Source of the DNA: Clostridiales bacterium PH28_bin88
GTDB taxonomy: Bacteria > Bacillota > PH28-bin88
Assembly: GCA_000987045.1 (NCBI GenBank)
Contig: LAKY01000073.1
Location: forward strand, 1-64,000
Length of the DNA: 64,000 nucleotides
Direction: 5' to 3'
The translations under genes and the position numbers were made by a program. Each line of letters opens with the position of its first letter. Positions within the stretch are counted from its first letter, which is position 1. Of the stretch, positions 32,149 through 40,728 are shown in pieces. The notes beneath the pieces were generated by a model, which saw only the letters and a list, made by a program, of their open reading frames with translations, was not told the DNA's origin and did not search any database.

Positions 32149-32175
32149 ATGGCAACCGCTTGGAGCGGTTGCCAT
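32149..32175 (-). terminator. Hairpin downstream of the enoyl-CoA hydratase gene
   Basis: Perfect 12-base arms ATGGCAACCGCT and AGCGGTTGCCAT with a three-base loop. The minus-strand tail AAATTTTC gives only a modest T tract. Confidence 0.7.
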
Positions 32176-32188
32176 GGGAAGCTGACCG

Positions 32189-32980
32189 TTACTGGCCTTT
32201 GAACCTGGGAGGTCGTTTCTCTGTGAATGCGGTAATACCTTCCATGGCGTCCCCGGTGAGGCCGGCGGCGATCATCCCCTGCCTTTCCCGTTCCAACAGT
32301 GTTTCCAGGGAAGGCAAAACCGCGCCATTCAGCAGTGACTTAACCTGACCCAGGGCAAAAAGAGCGCCAGTGGATAGCCGCTCCGCCCACTGCCTGGCAA
32401 CGGGCATCACCTGCTCTTCAGGCACCACCAGATTCACCAGTCCCCACTCCAAGGCCGTGCTGGCATCCAGCACAGGGTCCAGCAGAGCCAGTTCAAAGGC
32501 CCGGCCCAGGCCGGCGTAGACCGGAACAAAGGCAGTCCAGCCACCGTCGGGGACCAGGCCGTTACTGGTGTAGGCCTGCCTTAACTTGGCCTTCTCGGAC
32601 ATTACCCGCAGGTCGCAGGCCATGGCAAGACTAAAACCCGCTCCCCCCGCCGAGCCGTTGACAGCCGCGATGACGGGCTTATGCATCAGGCGGATGTCCG
32701 TCACGGCCCGGTGGAGCAGCTTGGTTAGCTGGCGCAAAACAACCACGGGCTGATCCGGCAAGACGTCCCGCATCATCTTCAGGTCCCCGCCGGAGCAGAA
32801 AGCCTTTCCCGCACCCGTAACGATCACCACCTTCGTCTCCCTGTCTTCGCCGCATTGCTCCAGGGCATCCACCAGTTCACGGCCCATGGCCATGTCCAGG
32901 GCATTAAACGTCTCCGGCCTGTTCAAGGTCAGAACCGCAACGCCTCCCTCTAGTGTTTTCAACACTGCCGATCCACTCAT
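32189..32980 (-). CDS. Enoyl-CoA hydratase/isomerase family protein
   Basis: A 263-residue crotonase-fold enzyme acting on acyl-CoA. The oxyanion-hole segments are GKAFCSGGDLKMM and AAVNGSAGGAGFSLAMACD. The two catalytic Glu residues of true hydratases are not evident: the second position reads YTSNGLVPDGG, with Asp as in enoyl-CoA isomerases and other crotonases. I therefore keep the family-level name. The ATG at 32980 follows GGGAGGT, and the frame opens at 32995. It is a single gene on the minus strand with a hairpin after it. Confidence 0.87.
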   Translation of the reverse strand: MSGSAVLKTLEGGVAVLTLNRPETFNALDMAMGRELVDALEQCGEDRETKVVIVTGAGKAFCSGGDLKMMRDVLPDQPVVVLRQLTKLLHRAVTDIRLMHKPVIAAVNGSAGGAGFSLAMACDLRVMSEKAKLRQAYTSNGLVPDGGWTAFVPVYAGLGRAFELALLDPVLDASTALEWGLVNLVVPEEQVMPVARQWAERLSTGALFALGQVKSLLNGAVLPSLETLLERERQGMIAAGLTGDAMEGITAFTEKRPPRFKGQ

Positions 32981-33115
32981 TCCATTACCTCCCAAGTCAT
33001 TGATGTTATTTCCATTATATTCTTAAAATTGAATATGAGCCATCTTCTTTTTTTCGGTTTTTTTAAAGGGCTTTTCATAATCATTATACAGCACTTCGGG
33101 CAGGTTTCCCTTGTC

Positions 33116-33144
33116 TTGATATCATAAATATGATAGATTATAGT
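33116..33144 (+). promoter_or_regulatory. Promoter with embedded operator for the Phd/RelE-type module
   Basis: TTGATA (33116-33121), a 17-base spacer, TATAGT (33139-33144). Inside the spacer region lies the palindrome ATCATA-AA-TATGAT (33121-33134), a likely antitoxin-binding operator giving autoregulation. Confidence 0.75.
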
Positions 33145-33176
33145 CAGAATAATGGCATGAGAAAGGAGTCGCTAAG

Positions 33177-33449
33177 ATGAATATTAAGCCCTCCACAACA
33201 ATCCGACAGGATTATAATGGCTTTTCAAAACTTTGCCACGAGCTTGACGAACCGGTAGTACTTACCCGTAATGGTGAAGCCGACTTGATTGTCATGAGTT
33301 ATGAGGCGTTTCGACGTATGGAGGCCCGCATCAAATTGCAATCCAAGTTACTGGTGGCAGAAAAGCAGATTGCCGAAGGTGCACAACTGCTTGAACATGA
33401 TGAAGTCATAGCTAGGGTTCGGGGGAAGATCAATGCCACGAAAGCATAA
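33177..33449 (+). CDS. Phd/YefM-family antitoxin
   Basis: A 90-residue antitoxin. Its N-terminal DNA-binding fold has the family pattern TTIRQDYNGFSKLCHELDEP followed by VVLTRNGEADLIVMSYEAFR. The charged C-terminal helix (LLVAEKQIAEGAQLLEHDEVI) should bind and block the toxin. The ATG follows GAAAGGAG. It overlaps the toxin gene by 17 bases. A consensus promoter with an embedded palindrome lies 33 bases upstream, consistent with autorepression. Confidence 0.92.
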   Translation: MNIKPSTTIRQDYNGFSKLCHELDEPVVLTRNGEADLIVMSYEAFRRMEARIKLQSKLLVAEKQIAEGAQLLEHDEVIARVRGKINATKA

Positions 33450-33759
33450 GATCAAGTATGCTCCTGCAGCGGTTGACGATATGGATGAGATTTTCTCATA
33501 CATATCACAGGATAACATCTCCTCAGCGGAAATGATGCTGGAAAAGATAAACAGAGGAATAGCCAACCTAGCAGAGTTTCCCAATATGGGTTCAGTGTTA
33601 TCGGATGAGGAATATACGCTTATTCACCGGGGATACCGCTTTATTGTTGTACAGCCGTATCTGGTTTTTTACAGGATAATAAACAATACCCTTATCATTC
33701 ACCGCATATTGCATGGTCGCCGGGATTACCTTCGTGAATTATTTGACTCGCAGGAATAA
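33433..33759 (+). CDS. RelE/ParE-family toxin
   Basis: A 108-residue toxin of the RelE/ParE superfamily with the typical order: strand KIKYAPAAVDDMDEIFSYIS, two helices, then YRFIVVQPYLVFYRIINNTLII and the C-terminal HRILHGRRDYLREL. Family members either cleave mRNA on the ribosome (RelE) or inhibit gyrase (ParE), and sequence alone does not decide. Conserved Arg residues are retained at the end. It overlaps and is coupled to the Phd-type antitoxin gene. Confidence 0.9.
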   Translation: MPRKHKIKYAPAAVDDMDEIFSYISQDNISSAEMMLEKINRGIANLAEFPNMGSVLSDEEYTLIHRGYRFIVVQPYLVFYRIINNTLIIHRILHGRRDYLRELFDSQE

Positions 33760-33770
33760 TCATCCTTGCC

Positions 33771-33866
33771 CTAGTCTGTCCTCTGATTGTGCGTTTTTCC
33801 CCTGTTAATGAACCGACGCACGCTGAGGGTGTAAGTAGTGGGAATTGTTTGAGGTTTTGTAGACAT
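33771..33866 (-). CDS. Possible 31-aa small protein
   Basis: A 31-codon ORF (MSTKPQTIPTTYTLSVRRFI, then NRGKTHNQRTD) with an excellent GGAGG site 7 bases before its ATG. The composition is basic and Thr-rich. No family is recognised. It lies downstream of and on the opposite strand to the toxin gene and may be a remnant or a spurious ORF. Confidence 0.3.
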   Translation of the reverse strand: MSTKPQTIPTTYTLSVRRFINRGKTHNQRTD

Positions 33867-33951
33867 GATGCAACCTCCAATCCGTATAGTGGCTGACTCA
33901 ATCAAAATCTCCCGCGTCAGATAAGGACAAAGGGAGTTATCTAAGTGATGC

Positions 33952-34449
33952 CTAGAAACGCCCGCCCGGGCTAAAGGGAATCGTTGGGGCAGGCTTCGGC
34001 GGAGGAGGAGTATATGAAGGTGTAGGGGGTAGCGTGGGTGAAGTTGGCCGGTATTGCTGCACATCACGTTGGACCTGGTTTTCCCAACTGTTCCTTTGCT
34101 GATCAACCTGGCGCTGGATCTCTCTTCCCTGTTGCTCCTTAAGCATCTGCTGGCGCAGCCTCCATTGTTCCAGTATCCTATCCTGCTCAAGTTGCCGGGC
34201 TATTTCTTCCTGCCGCCGTTGAATTTCCAATTCTTGTACTTTTTGTAGGTTCAACTCGTCACGCTCTTTGGCACCCACGCCGGTAGTCGCCTCAATTTTC
34301 CCCTGTGTGCCATTCTGTGGCTTAAGCGTTTCCTCAATCTCCTTAACCGTTAATCCTGCATTGGCAGGCTTTTGCGATGTAGTATCAGAACATGCGGTTA
34401 TACCCAATAAGGAAACTGCCAGCAGTCCCGCTATTAGATAAGGTTTCAT
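33952..34449 (-). CDS. Lipoprotein with coiled coil and Pro-rich tail
   Basis: A 165-residue predicted lipoprotein. The lipobox LGITAC at residues 15-20 marks Cys20 for lipidation and membrane anchoring. Residues about 60-130 form a charged coiled coil rich in Gln, Glu and Arg (QELEIQRRQEEIARQLEQDR). The tail is Pro-rich (PTLPPTPSYTPPPPKPAP) and may span the cell wall. No enzymatic motif is seen. It is the last gene of a minus-strand set with zinc-ribbon membrane proteins, spaced 24 bases from its neighbour. Its Pro-rich C-terminus resembles that of the stalk-domain protein at 38.2 kb. Confidence 0.75.
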   Translation of the reverse strand: MKPYLIAGLLAVSLLGITACSDTTSQKPANAGLTVKEIEETLKPQNGTQGKIEATTGVGAKERDELNLQKVQELEIQRRQEEIARQLEQDRILEQWRLRQQMLKEQQGREIQRQVDQQRNSWENQVQRDVQQYRPTSPTLPPTPSYTPPPPKPAPTIPFSPGGRF

Positions 34450-34473
34450 AAAATCCCTCCGCGTTTCGCTTTT

Positions 34474-35271
34474 TTAATGAGAAGAAGCTATTCCCAACTT
34501 TTTCCCCACCTTCTTCCTGTGCGCCCGCAACCTGTTCTGATATGCCCTTCCGCCCTGGGCTCCGTTAGAGCGATTGAAGGCAGCGTTCGCCTCGGCAAAA
34601 GCCCCCAGCTTAAACATCGCAACCCCTGCCAGTCCCCAAAGTACAGGATCGCCCCCCGGCATGGCAATAGCCTGCTTAATACTTTCCAGGGCCTCTGATC
34701 CCCGGCCTAGTACTTTTTGCAAGAGTATCCCTTTTTCCAGGAGGAGATCCACCCCTGGAGCAGGTTGAAGGTTTATCTCATTCAGCCTCCGCTTGGCCGC
34801 AGCCTGGTATTTCCCCAGCGTCCTGTTCGCATCCACCCAGGCAATCGCCCAAATGGCAACCACAAGAATAAACAAGGGAATACTACCTACGGCAAACCTG
34901 GCAAAGATAAAAACAGGTACGAAGTATAGCAAACCCTTATACGGTTTCCCTAAAAATGAATAGACCATTATGGCCAGCCATCCGAGGATAAAAATTCCCA
35001 CCGCCATGCAGATGTTGATGGTTTTTGCGTTGGTCCCCTCAGCCTCCATCACGTAATTGGCGAATTCCTGATCACCGCCAAATCTTTGCGCCGGCTTAAA
35101 ACCCGGCCTGCTAGCCGGCTCTGCCGTAACCGGGTTCAGTCTCTCGCCGGTGTAGGCCGCGGCCGTAGCTACGCCGGCGCCAGCATCCAAGTCAGTTTTC
35201 GCACCGCACTGGGAACAAAACTGTGCGTCCGGGGCAGCCAGTTCCGCACCACATTCTGAACAAAAAGGCAT
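34474..35271 (-). CDS. Zinc-ribbon membrane protein
   Basis: A 265-residue protein with an N-terminal zinc ribbon (FCSECGAELAAPDAQFCSQC). Two or three hydrophobic segments follow (AVGIFILGWLAIMVYSFLGK and FARFAVGSIPLFILVVAIWA), then a helical C-terminal domain with TPR-like repeats (ALESIKQAIAMPGGDPVLWG, LGAFAEANAAFNRSNG). The function is unknown. It belongs to a run of four genes combining zinc ribbons and membrane segments (34.5-38.2 kb), separated by 12 bases from the next. It may report envelope or secretion status, but that is speculation. Confidence 0.75.
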   Translation of the reverse strand: MPFCSECGAELAAPDAQFCSQCGAKTDLDAGAGVATAAAYTGERLNPVTAEPASRPGFKPAQRFGGDQEFANYVMEAEGTNAKTINICMAVGIFILGWLAIMVYSFLGKPYKGLLYFVPVFIFARFAVGSIPLFILVVAIWAIAWVDANRTLGKYQAAAKRRLNEINLQPAPGVDLLLEKGILLQKVLGRGSEALESIKQAIAMPGGDPVLWGLAGVAMFKLGAFAEANAAFNRSNGAQGGRAYQNRLRAHRKKVGKKLGIASSH

Positions 35272-35283
35272 TTTTCTTCCCCC

Positions 35284-36528
35284 CTAAAAATCTTTCCGTG
35301 TAATATTTGAAGTGCTTAAATTGCCGCCTGGTTGGCTGTAAAGTTCTACTGTATAGCCATGGACCCTGTCTCCCTCTCTGCTAAACTCGAACCTTTTATC
35401 AGCTTTGCCAAAGGCGGTTGCCGGCCCGAATAGAAGATCTTCCCCGTACCAGTTTTCACCAACTGCGTACCTTATTTCATAAGTGCCCAAAGGCAGTTTG
35501 ACCTCCGCGGATTGGCCGGACCGGACAAAGACCGTCAGGACCAGCTGCTTGGTGTCCCAATCCACAACCTTGACAAAATAGTTGGGTCCACCGGTTCTGG
35601 TTATCACTTTGAAGGGGGCTATAGCATCCCCTTTAAAAAACTTGGTGGTCGTTCCGTTCGCCGGCAAAGGCTGCGCGGGAGGGTTAGTTTCGGCCTGTGG
35701 GTTGGGTTCCTGAACCAGCCCGGCTGCCGGGGTTTCCCCACTTTGAAGTTGGGCGATGGCATTCTCCACAATGCTTGAAAGCTGGTTCACTACTCCGTCG
35801 TCCAACTTCTTTCCCGGGTAAGGTATGACACTTGTTTCAAAGAGGTAGCTGCCGCTAATCCACGCAGATTCAGAAGATGAATAGGAATAACGAATTCCCT
35901 GCGGGGTGTTTTCCTGGGGGATCCTGCTTTTAATGCTTCCCGGGTAATCAGCAATGCTTCGAGTGCCGGTAGTGGGTGATGAAATAACCGCCGGGCCTGC
36001 AAACCGGTGGATGGCAATATAAGCAAATTTTACGGTCCCGTAACTTGCGCTTGAGGGGGCCGGTTCTAAAACAACGAAGGACACTTCTTCGGCCTTGGAA
36101 AAACCGGACGACGGTGCGGTAATGGTCTCTCTGGCTACAATCTGATAACCCGGTACTTCACCCGGTAGCAGTTGGTCTGGTCTAGTTCCCACCGGAATGG
36201 CGGTAGCCCCGGTAGGTGAAGACGTGGTCTTGGGTCCAAGCACATCCGATTTGTCCTTTTCAATAGTTGGGATGCCACCTGATGGTGTTTGGTTGGAAAC
36301 TGTAGTCCTGGTAGTAATACTTCTTTTCTCGAAAGAAAGCCCGGAAGCTCTTCCCGCTAAAAAGGCAAAGGTCAAAAGGGCCAGAGAAGCAACCCCGTAG
36401 ATGAGCACCGCCTGGCGGCGGGTCTTTAGCGGCCCCCAGAACATGAGCCCCGGTTTGGCAAGTCCTGCAATAAGGCCCGCCAGGGCAACTCCCGTAAGGA
36501 GGGTAAACAATACCAGGAGAAAACGCAT
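35284..36528 (-). CDS. Hypothetical membrane-anchored exported protein
   Basis: A 414-residue protein that I do not recognise. The start is the ATG at 36528, overlapping the upstream stop (ATGA); the open frame extends to 36798, but that part is read through another gene. Two N-terminal membrane helices (FLLVLFTLLTGVALAGLIAG, AVLIYGVASLALLTFAFLAG) are followed by a Ser/Thr/Pro-rich linker. An exported domain covers about residues 100-250 (EVSFVVLEPAPSSASYGTVK). A C-terminal beta-rich domain of about 120 residues (PFKVITRTGGPNYFVKVVDW, EVKLPLGTYEIRYAVGENWY) resembles an Ig-like or carboxypeptidase-regulatory fold. Confidence 0.7.
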   Translation of the reverse strand: MRFLLVLFTLLTGVALAGLIAGLAKPGLMFWGPLKTRRQAVLIYGVASLALLTFAFLAGRASGLSFEKRSITTRTTVSNQTPSGGIPTIEKDKSDVLGPKTTSSPTGATAIPVGTRPDQLLPGEVPGYQIVARETITAPSSGFSKAEEVSFVVLEPAPSSASYGTVKFAYIAIHRFAGPAVISSPTTGTRSIADYPGSIKSRIPQENTPQGIRYSYSSSESAWISGSYLFETSVIPYPGKKLDDGVVNQLSSIVENAIAQLQSGETPAAGLVQEPNPQAETNPPAQPLPANGTTTKFFKGDAIAPFKVITRTGGPNYFVKVVDWDTKQLVLTVFVRSGQSAEVKLPLGTYEIRYAVGENWYGEDLLFGPATAFGKADKRFEFSREGDRVHGYTVELYSQPGGNLSTSNITRKDF

Positions 36529-37340
36529 CAGACCGCATCTCCCTTCATAACTTCCACAGAAGTGCCGCAACGGAAGCAAAAGCGTGCCGTTAAGGAAAGT
36601 TCGGTTTGACATTTGGGGCAGAAAACCTGCTGAACGGCTGGCTTTACCGCTTCCAGTTTCGTGCCGCACATGTTGCAGAAACGGGCACCAGCCCGCAGCC
36701 GGGCCTGGCAGTGGGGGCAGACCACCTCCTGCTCCCGCGGGGTTGGAATGTTGTACTGCGTTTTTCGCGCTCCTGCCATGTTGTTTACACCCTGACAAGC
36801 CTCCGCTATGAGGAAAGAGCCGATAAGCAGGCTGATAACCGCGTTAATGACAGATAACCCGCCTGTTACCAGGGGGCGGAAGGCAAGATTGCCCTCAATT
36901 ACCTGGGCAACGTTTAACAATACCCCCGCCGTTACGGCGTAAATGCTGAAGGCCAGAAAAAGTCCTTCGGACAAAGGCTGAATGTAAATGGAATGCCGCT
37001 TAACATACGAGTTAAATTCCCCGGCAAATCCCCCCACAGCCCGGAAAATCCAGTAGACATTGAAGAAAGGAATAAACATAAAGCCGACGGCTTTACCTGG
37101 AGAAATGGAAGTTAAGTTATCCTCAATTGACGCCCAGAGCTTGTATATAAGAATTAGAAACACTATGCCCAGATAAATTAAAGCTACCACGGGAATAATG
37201 TTAAACGCTATCCATAATTCCCATCCTTTTTTACCCCAACTGGCTACCCATCCAGCAGTAGTCAGGATCAATATCAGGCTATACGAGGCAATCCAGGACG
37301 CCATGTAAAAGTTTTTTGCTACCCTTCGCATCCGGTCCAC
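36528..37340 (-). CDS. Membrane protein with two C-terminal zinc ribbons
   Basis: A 270-residue protein. The first 190 residues carry five or six hydrophobic segments (SLILILTTAGWVASW, IPVVALIYLGIVFLILIYKL, VGFMFIPFFNVYWIFRAVGG), resembling DUF4328-type membrane domains. The tail has two zinc ribbons (VCPHCQARLRAGARFCNMCG and FCPKCQTELSLTARFCFRCG). The four-base overlap with the next gene shows coupling. The zinc ribbons probably face the cytoplasm and mediate protein contacts. The function is unknown. Confidence 0.75.
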   Translation of the reverse strand: MDRMRRVAKNFYMASWIASYSLILILTTAGWVASWGKKGWELWIAFNIIPVVALIYLGIVFLILIYKLWASIEDNLTSISPGKAVGFMFIPFFNVYWIFRAVGGFAGEFNSYVKRHSIYIQPLSEGLFLAFSIYAVTAGVLLNVAQVIEGNLAFRPLVTGGLSVINAVISLLIGSFLIAEACQGVNNMAGARKTQYNIPTPREQEVVCPHCQARLRAGARFCNMCGTKLEAVKPAVQQVFCPKCQTELSLTARFCFRCGTSVEVMKGDAV

Positions 37341-37376
37341 TCCTACATCAAATACTTTATCGACTAACCTTCTTGA

Positions 37377-38162
37377 CTAAACGCTCCTACTGAATGAATC
37401 AGGCTCTATTTTTGCGCCGCAGGAAATACAGAACTTGGCCCCGGGACTGATCTCGGCCCCGCAATTAGCGCAACCGAGCTTGGCGGTGCTGGCTTCTGCC
37501 GCCGCTGTGCCGACAACGCCCTTGCCGCAGGTGGTGCAGAACTTGGCGTCCGGCCTCAGGGCAGCGCCACAATTGGAGCAGGTTTGAAGTACCGGCTCTA
37601 TGATCATTTCCTTACCACATAGGCCGCAAAACCTGGCTTGGGAAACAATACCCCCGCAGTGCGGGCAGGCGACGGTGGTCGCCGCCCCGGAAGGCGCCTT
37701 TCCCCCTGTCGTCAACGCGGTGATTTTAGCGGAACTGTTTAAAAGGGTGGTGATTATCTGGTAAACGGGAAAAGCGATTGCCCCCAGCAGGAGGAGCGGG
37801 TATAGCCAGGTCACACCGGACGAGAACAATAAGGGTACGATCAAGTCATCAAAGGCGTTATAAGCAATTAATATGGCTGCCAGAGCCGCAATATTATTGA
37901 CGAACGTAACCGTCTCCGGGAAAGTGGGAAACACTTCCACCGCCCATTGGGCAATCACTCTGCTGGCTGAGAGGACTAGGATGATTATTACAACGAAAAA
38001 ACCTGCGGAAACAATGGCGGCCAAAGAAATATGCCGGTAGACCGCTATGCCCATGACCGGGAGCCGGACTGCCACAGCCTGAACTATGGCGAGGATAATA
38101 ATGGCTGCCAGGATGCCAACCACCTGGCTTGCCAGTTTGGCAAGTTCCTCCTTGCTAACCAA
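37377..38162 (-). CDS. Membrane protein with three zinc ribbons
   Basis: A 261-residue protein, N-terminal membrane part first: four hydrophobic segments (VVGILAAIIILAIVQAVAV, ISLAAIVSAGFFVVIIILVL, and two more). Three tandem zinc ribbons follow in the C-terminal 100 residues: CPHCGGIVSQARFCGLCG, CSNCGAALRPDAKFCTTCG, CANCGAEISPGAKFCISCG. It is the first gene of the zinc-ribbon set on the minus strand, 36 bases ahead of its neighbour. The role is unknown. Similar ribbon proteins in Clostridia often sit near secretion or envelope genes. Confidence 0.75.
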   Translation of the reverse strand: MVSKEELAKLASQVVGILAAIIILAIVQAVAVRLPVMGIAVYRHISLAAIVSAGFFVVIIILVLSASRVIAQWAVEVFPTFPETVTFVNNIAALAAILIAYNAFDDLIVPLLFSSGVTWLYPLLLLGAIAFPVYQIITTLLNSSAKITALTTGGKAPSGAATTVACPHCGGIVSQARFCGLCGKEMIIEPVLQTCSNCGAALRPDAKFCTTCGKGVVGTAAAEASTAKLGCANCGAEISPGAKFCISCGAKIEPDSFSRSV

Positions 38163-38243
38163 TGGTCAGTTCTCCCTTCGCTAATATCCCGCGACGTTAC
38201 CCGTTACGCGGGACTCATTTACTGTTCCAGGTATTCTTATCAT

Positions 38244-39221
38244 CTACCTACCTGGAATCCCCGGAATGGTTGGTACGGTTGGCACAGTCGGTGTACGTGG
38301 AGGTGTATAGGGCTGTATATTTGATGGCGGTGTGTAATTGGGAACTGTCGGATTCTTTGGTATTGTGGGGCTGATCTGCTCCCTGCGCCTTGCCTCTATC
38401 TCCTGCGCCCGGCGGATTTCTTCCTGTACTTTCTGGTTCTGCATCTCCTTTACTATCCTGTCTATCGATACAGCCAAATTGTTGCTTTGGATCACCGGGT
38501 CCTTGCGCCACTCGTCCTCTGAAAAATGGTAAGTGCGCTTTTCTCCTGTGTTCGGATCGGTGATGGTAAGCTCAGTAGGTACACCACCACCAGAAAGCGC
38601 CAGGTACCAATTCTTTCCTTCCACTCCTACCATAATTCCACCACTGTATCTATAAACTGCAACAAGTTTGCGGGCATCAGTCACAGCACCTTCCCCGCTG
38701 GTGCCGCCATTTGCCTCTTGCTGCGGCTTCAGGCTCAAACCTCGGCCGCTGCCCTTGGCTCCCACCATAACCTTCTGGGAATCTCCATCCCAAGTAACGG
38801 CATGGCTGAAAGCTTCCGCAATATACCGAGTCGGCAGAAAAACGCGGCCGTTTTTCATCACCGGCGCGGTGTCCATATTCCCAGCCAGCTTTCCGTCCAG
38901 ATAGAGTGAACTATTGCCCAGCCGTAACAATACGCTAACGCCGTCCCTAGTTAATGTTACCGTCTGGGTCCCACTGTCCCAGGTAATACCTTCCTCGGGT
39001 ATGCCGAGGGCATAGGCCATGAACCTAACAGGTACCAGGGTCCTGCCGTTGTTATCAGTAAAGGGCGCCACATCCATTTGCCGGGTTTGCCCGTTTACAT
39101 TGTAGGTGTTTTTACCAATAGTGAAAGAGGCCAGCGGTGGTACTTCTGTTGTCTCAGCGAGGGCTATTCCTCCCAACCCCAAAAACAAAAAGCCGCTCAG
39201 TAATACCGTGAACATACGCAT
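38244..39221 (-). CDS. Exported copper-amine-oxidase N-terminal (stalk) domain protein
   Basis: A 325-residue secreted protein. The signal peptide is MFTVLLSGFLFLGLGGIALA. Two stalk-domain units follow (residues about 30-150): DNNGRTLVPVRFMAYALGIP and KNGRVFLPTRYIAEAFSHAV, both typical of the copper amine oxidase N-terminal-like domain common on clostridial cell surfaces. The C-terminal 60 residues contain a Glu/Arg/Gln helix and a Pro/Thr tail (TPPRTPTVPTVPTIPG) that may cross the wall. No amine-oxidase catalytic domain is present. It sits 81 bases upstream of the zinc-ribbon genes on the same strand. Confidence 0.85.
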   Translation of the reverse strand: MRMFTVLLSGFLFLGLGGIALAETTEVPPLASFTIGKNTYNVNGQTRQMDVAPFTDNNGRTLVPVRFMAYALGIPEEGITWDSGTQTVTLTRDGVSVLLRLGNSSLYLDGKLAGNMDTAPVMKNGRVFLPTRYIAEAFSHAVTWDGDSQKVMVGAKGSGRGLSLKPQQEANGGTSGEGAVTDARKLVAVYRYSGGIMVGVEGKNWYLALSGGGVPTELTITDPNTGEKRTYHFSEDEWRKDPVIQSNNLAVSIDRIVKEMQNQKVQEEIRRAQEIEARRREQISPTIPKNPTVPNYTPPSNIQPYTPPRTPTVPTVPTIPGIPGR

Positions 39222-39362
39222 ATTGAGTTTATCTCCCTTCTAATTACTAATCCGTCCTAATTCCGAGAAATCCACTGCTGCCATTGCTTTTGATCCGGAT
39301 GCTTGCACTTTCAAATCACTTTCTATGTAATCAACTCTTGATTCCGCTTTTGATCTTGCGGT

Positions 39363-39903
39363 TTATTCGTCAAACGCTGCAATTTCAAGATCCCGTGTTA
39401 CCTCTTCCATCGCTGGTCTTGTAACTATCATACTCGCGTTGTCAGGCAATCTTGCCCTCGCCCGGGCTAATGCTTCTTCCTTTGTATTTCCGACCCCCCT
39501 TACAGTTACCTTGCTTTCCGCGAGGACGCTTTCCGCCAGGATCCGGAAACCACTCGGCAATTCTGATTTTATCTGCTCTTTAGCTTCCTCCAATGTATTG
39601 GCCTCGACGTTAATTCCAATCTCAGGCCTATTACCCAGAGCGATGTAACCAACAAACTGACCATCGACCTCGATTCTGTATTCATTACCATCGCTTGTCT
39701 TTTGGGCGGATATTGTTCGATAGTTGGGCCGCAAGAGAATAACCGGGTAGGACCGGCCATATCCAATTTGTTTTGTAAACCAGTCCATACTTACCCTGAA
39801 CCTCCACCCGATAGAGCAGATACTGGACACCGGAATAGGCATCGTAATGATAGTATTCATTTGCAATAATTTCGACTTTCTCGTTATCTTCAAAAAACGT
39901 CAC
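39363..39903 (-). pseudogene. Frameshifted hypothetical gene
   Basis: Two overlapping frames appear to make one protein. The 5' frame (start 39903) reads VEIIANEYYHYDAYSGVQYL, then YRVEVQGKYGLVYKTNW. The 3' frame, from about 39770, reads SYPVILLRPNYRTISAQKTS onwards to EEVTRDLEIAAFDE. Both halves show coherent codon use. A one-base change near 39740-39790 would join them into about 175 residues. The 3' part has two alpha-beta repeats (NTLEEAKEQIKSELPSGFRI, GNTKEEALARARARLPDNAS). The family is unknown. A sequencing error is an alternative to real decay. Confidence 0.5.
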
Positions 39904-40044
39904 ATGGCTTCACACCCTTGCCTGAGTAACCCTCAGCCTCTCTGCTATCTTCCCTTGAGTACCTTATATCGATATTTCGTTGTCCAAGGGTTTACTGGCT
40001 GAACGCCAGTGGTTTAAACAAAGAACTTGTTGACTAAACGTGCA

Positions 40045-40728
40045 CTAAGGCCAAATAAACTCGCGTCTGATGAAGCGAACTAGGCCTAAAGACAGCGCCA
40101 CCAATAAATAGGTTAAACTACGAACCATCTGTACGCCGGTAGCGTTCACTCCAGCTTTGATGTTTTCCACTATGGGAGGAAAGAAGACCGCCAATTGCTG
40201 CCAAGGCTGCCCTTGGTCCCCAATGCCAAAGCTGATCAGTATAACGATTACGGCGAGGTATGGTTCGATGGCCCTGCCGGTAAGAGGAGAAAAGAACAGG
40301 AACAGCGCCGTAATTACCAGCAGATTACTGATTATCGCCATAGAAAGTTGCTGGATTTTTTCAGGTAAAACTTGATCCGGTATTGGGATCAACAAAGCGA
40401 TATAGGCACTGATCAGTGCCAGCCAGAAGACTGCAATAAGAAGGGCGGCTAAAAATACGGCGAAATAGAATGAGGTTTTTCCGGCTTTTAAAACTAGAAT
40501 ATCCAGTTTGTTATCCGCATTGCGCCAAATCAAAAGTCCGGAGGAGAGGGCGGCTAAAAACAAGGTTGCCCAACCCAAGTACAAGGCGACGTATTGCCAT
40601 TCATAAGTACCTAATCTGGGGTTCAGAAAATAGCTGATAAACAACACGACTACTACAAGTTGAAATACCACTGCTTTGCCGCGGAAGAAGTCGCGCCACA
40701 GTGCCCATGTTAAAGCCAGTACTTTCAC
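40045..40728 (-). CDS. ABC transporter permease
   Basis: A 227-residue integral membrane protein with six predicted helices (VVFQLVVVVLFISYFL, VALYLGWATLFLAALSSGLL, YFAVFLAALLIAVFWLALIS, and so on). It is coupled by a 4-base overlap to the ATPase gene upstream, with which it forms an ABC-2 like transporter. The short length and lack of a large extracellular loop are like ABC permeases of stress or antimicrobial-peptide exporters. The substrate is unknown. Confidence 0.83.
   Translation of the reverse strand: MKVLALTWALWRDFFRGKAVVFQLVVVVLFISYFLNPRLGTYEWQYVALYLGWATLFLAALSSGLLIWRNADNKLDILVLKAGKTSFYFAVFLAALLIAVFWLALISAYIALLIPIPDQVLPEKIQQLSMAIISNLLVITALFLFFSPLTGRAIEPYLAVIVILISFGIGDQGQPWQQLAVFFPPIVENIKAGVNATGVQMVRSLTYLLVALSLGLVRFIRREFIWP

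Noticed and set aside
36528..36798. 90-codon N-terminal extension of the exported protein at 35.3 kb
   Set aside because: The extension is read out of frame through the upstream zinc-ribbon gene; ATG 36528 overlaps that gene's stop in the usual ATGA fashion and starts a membrane helix.
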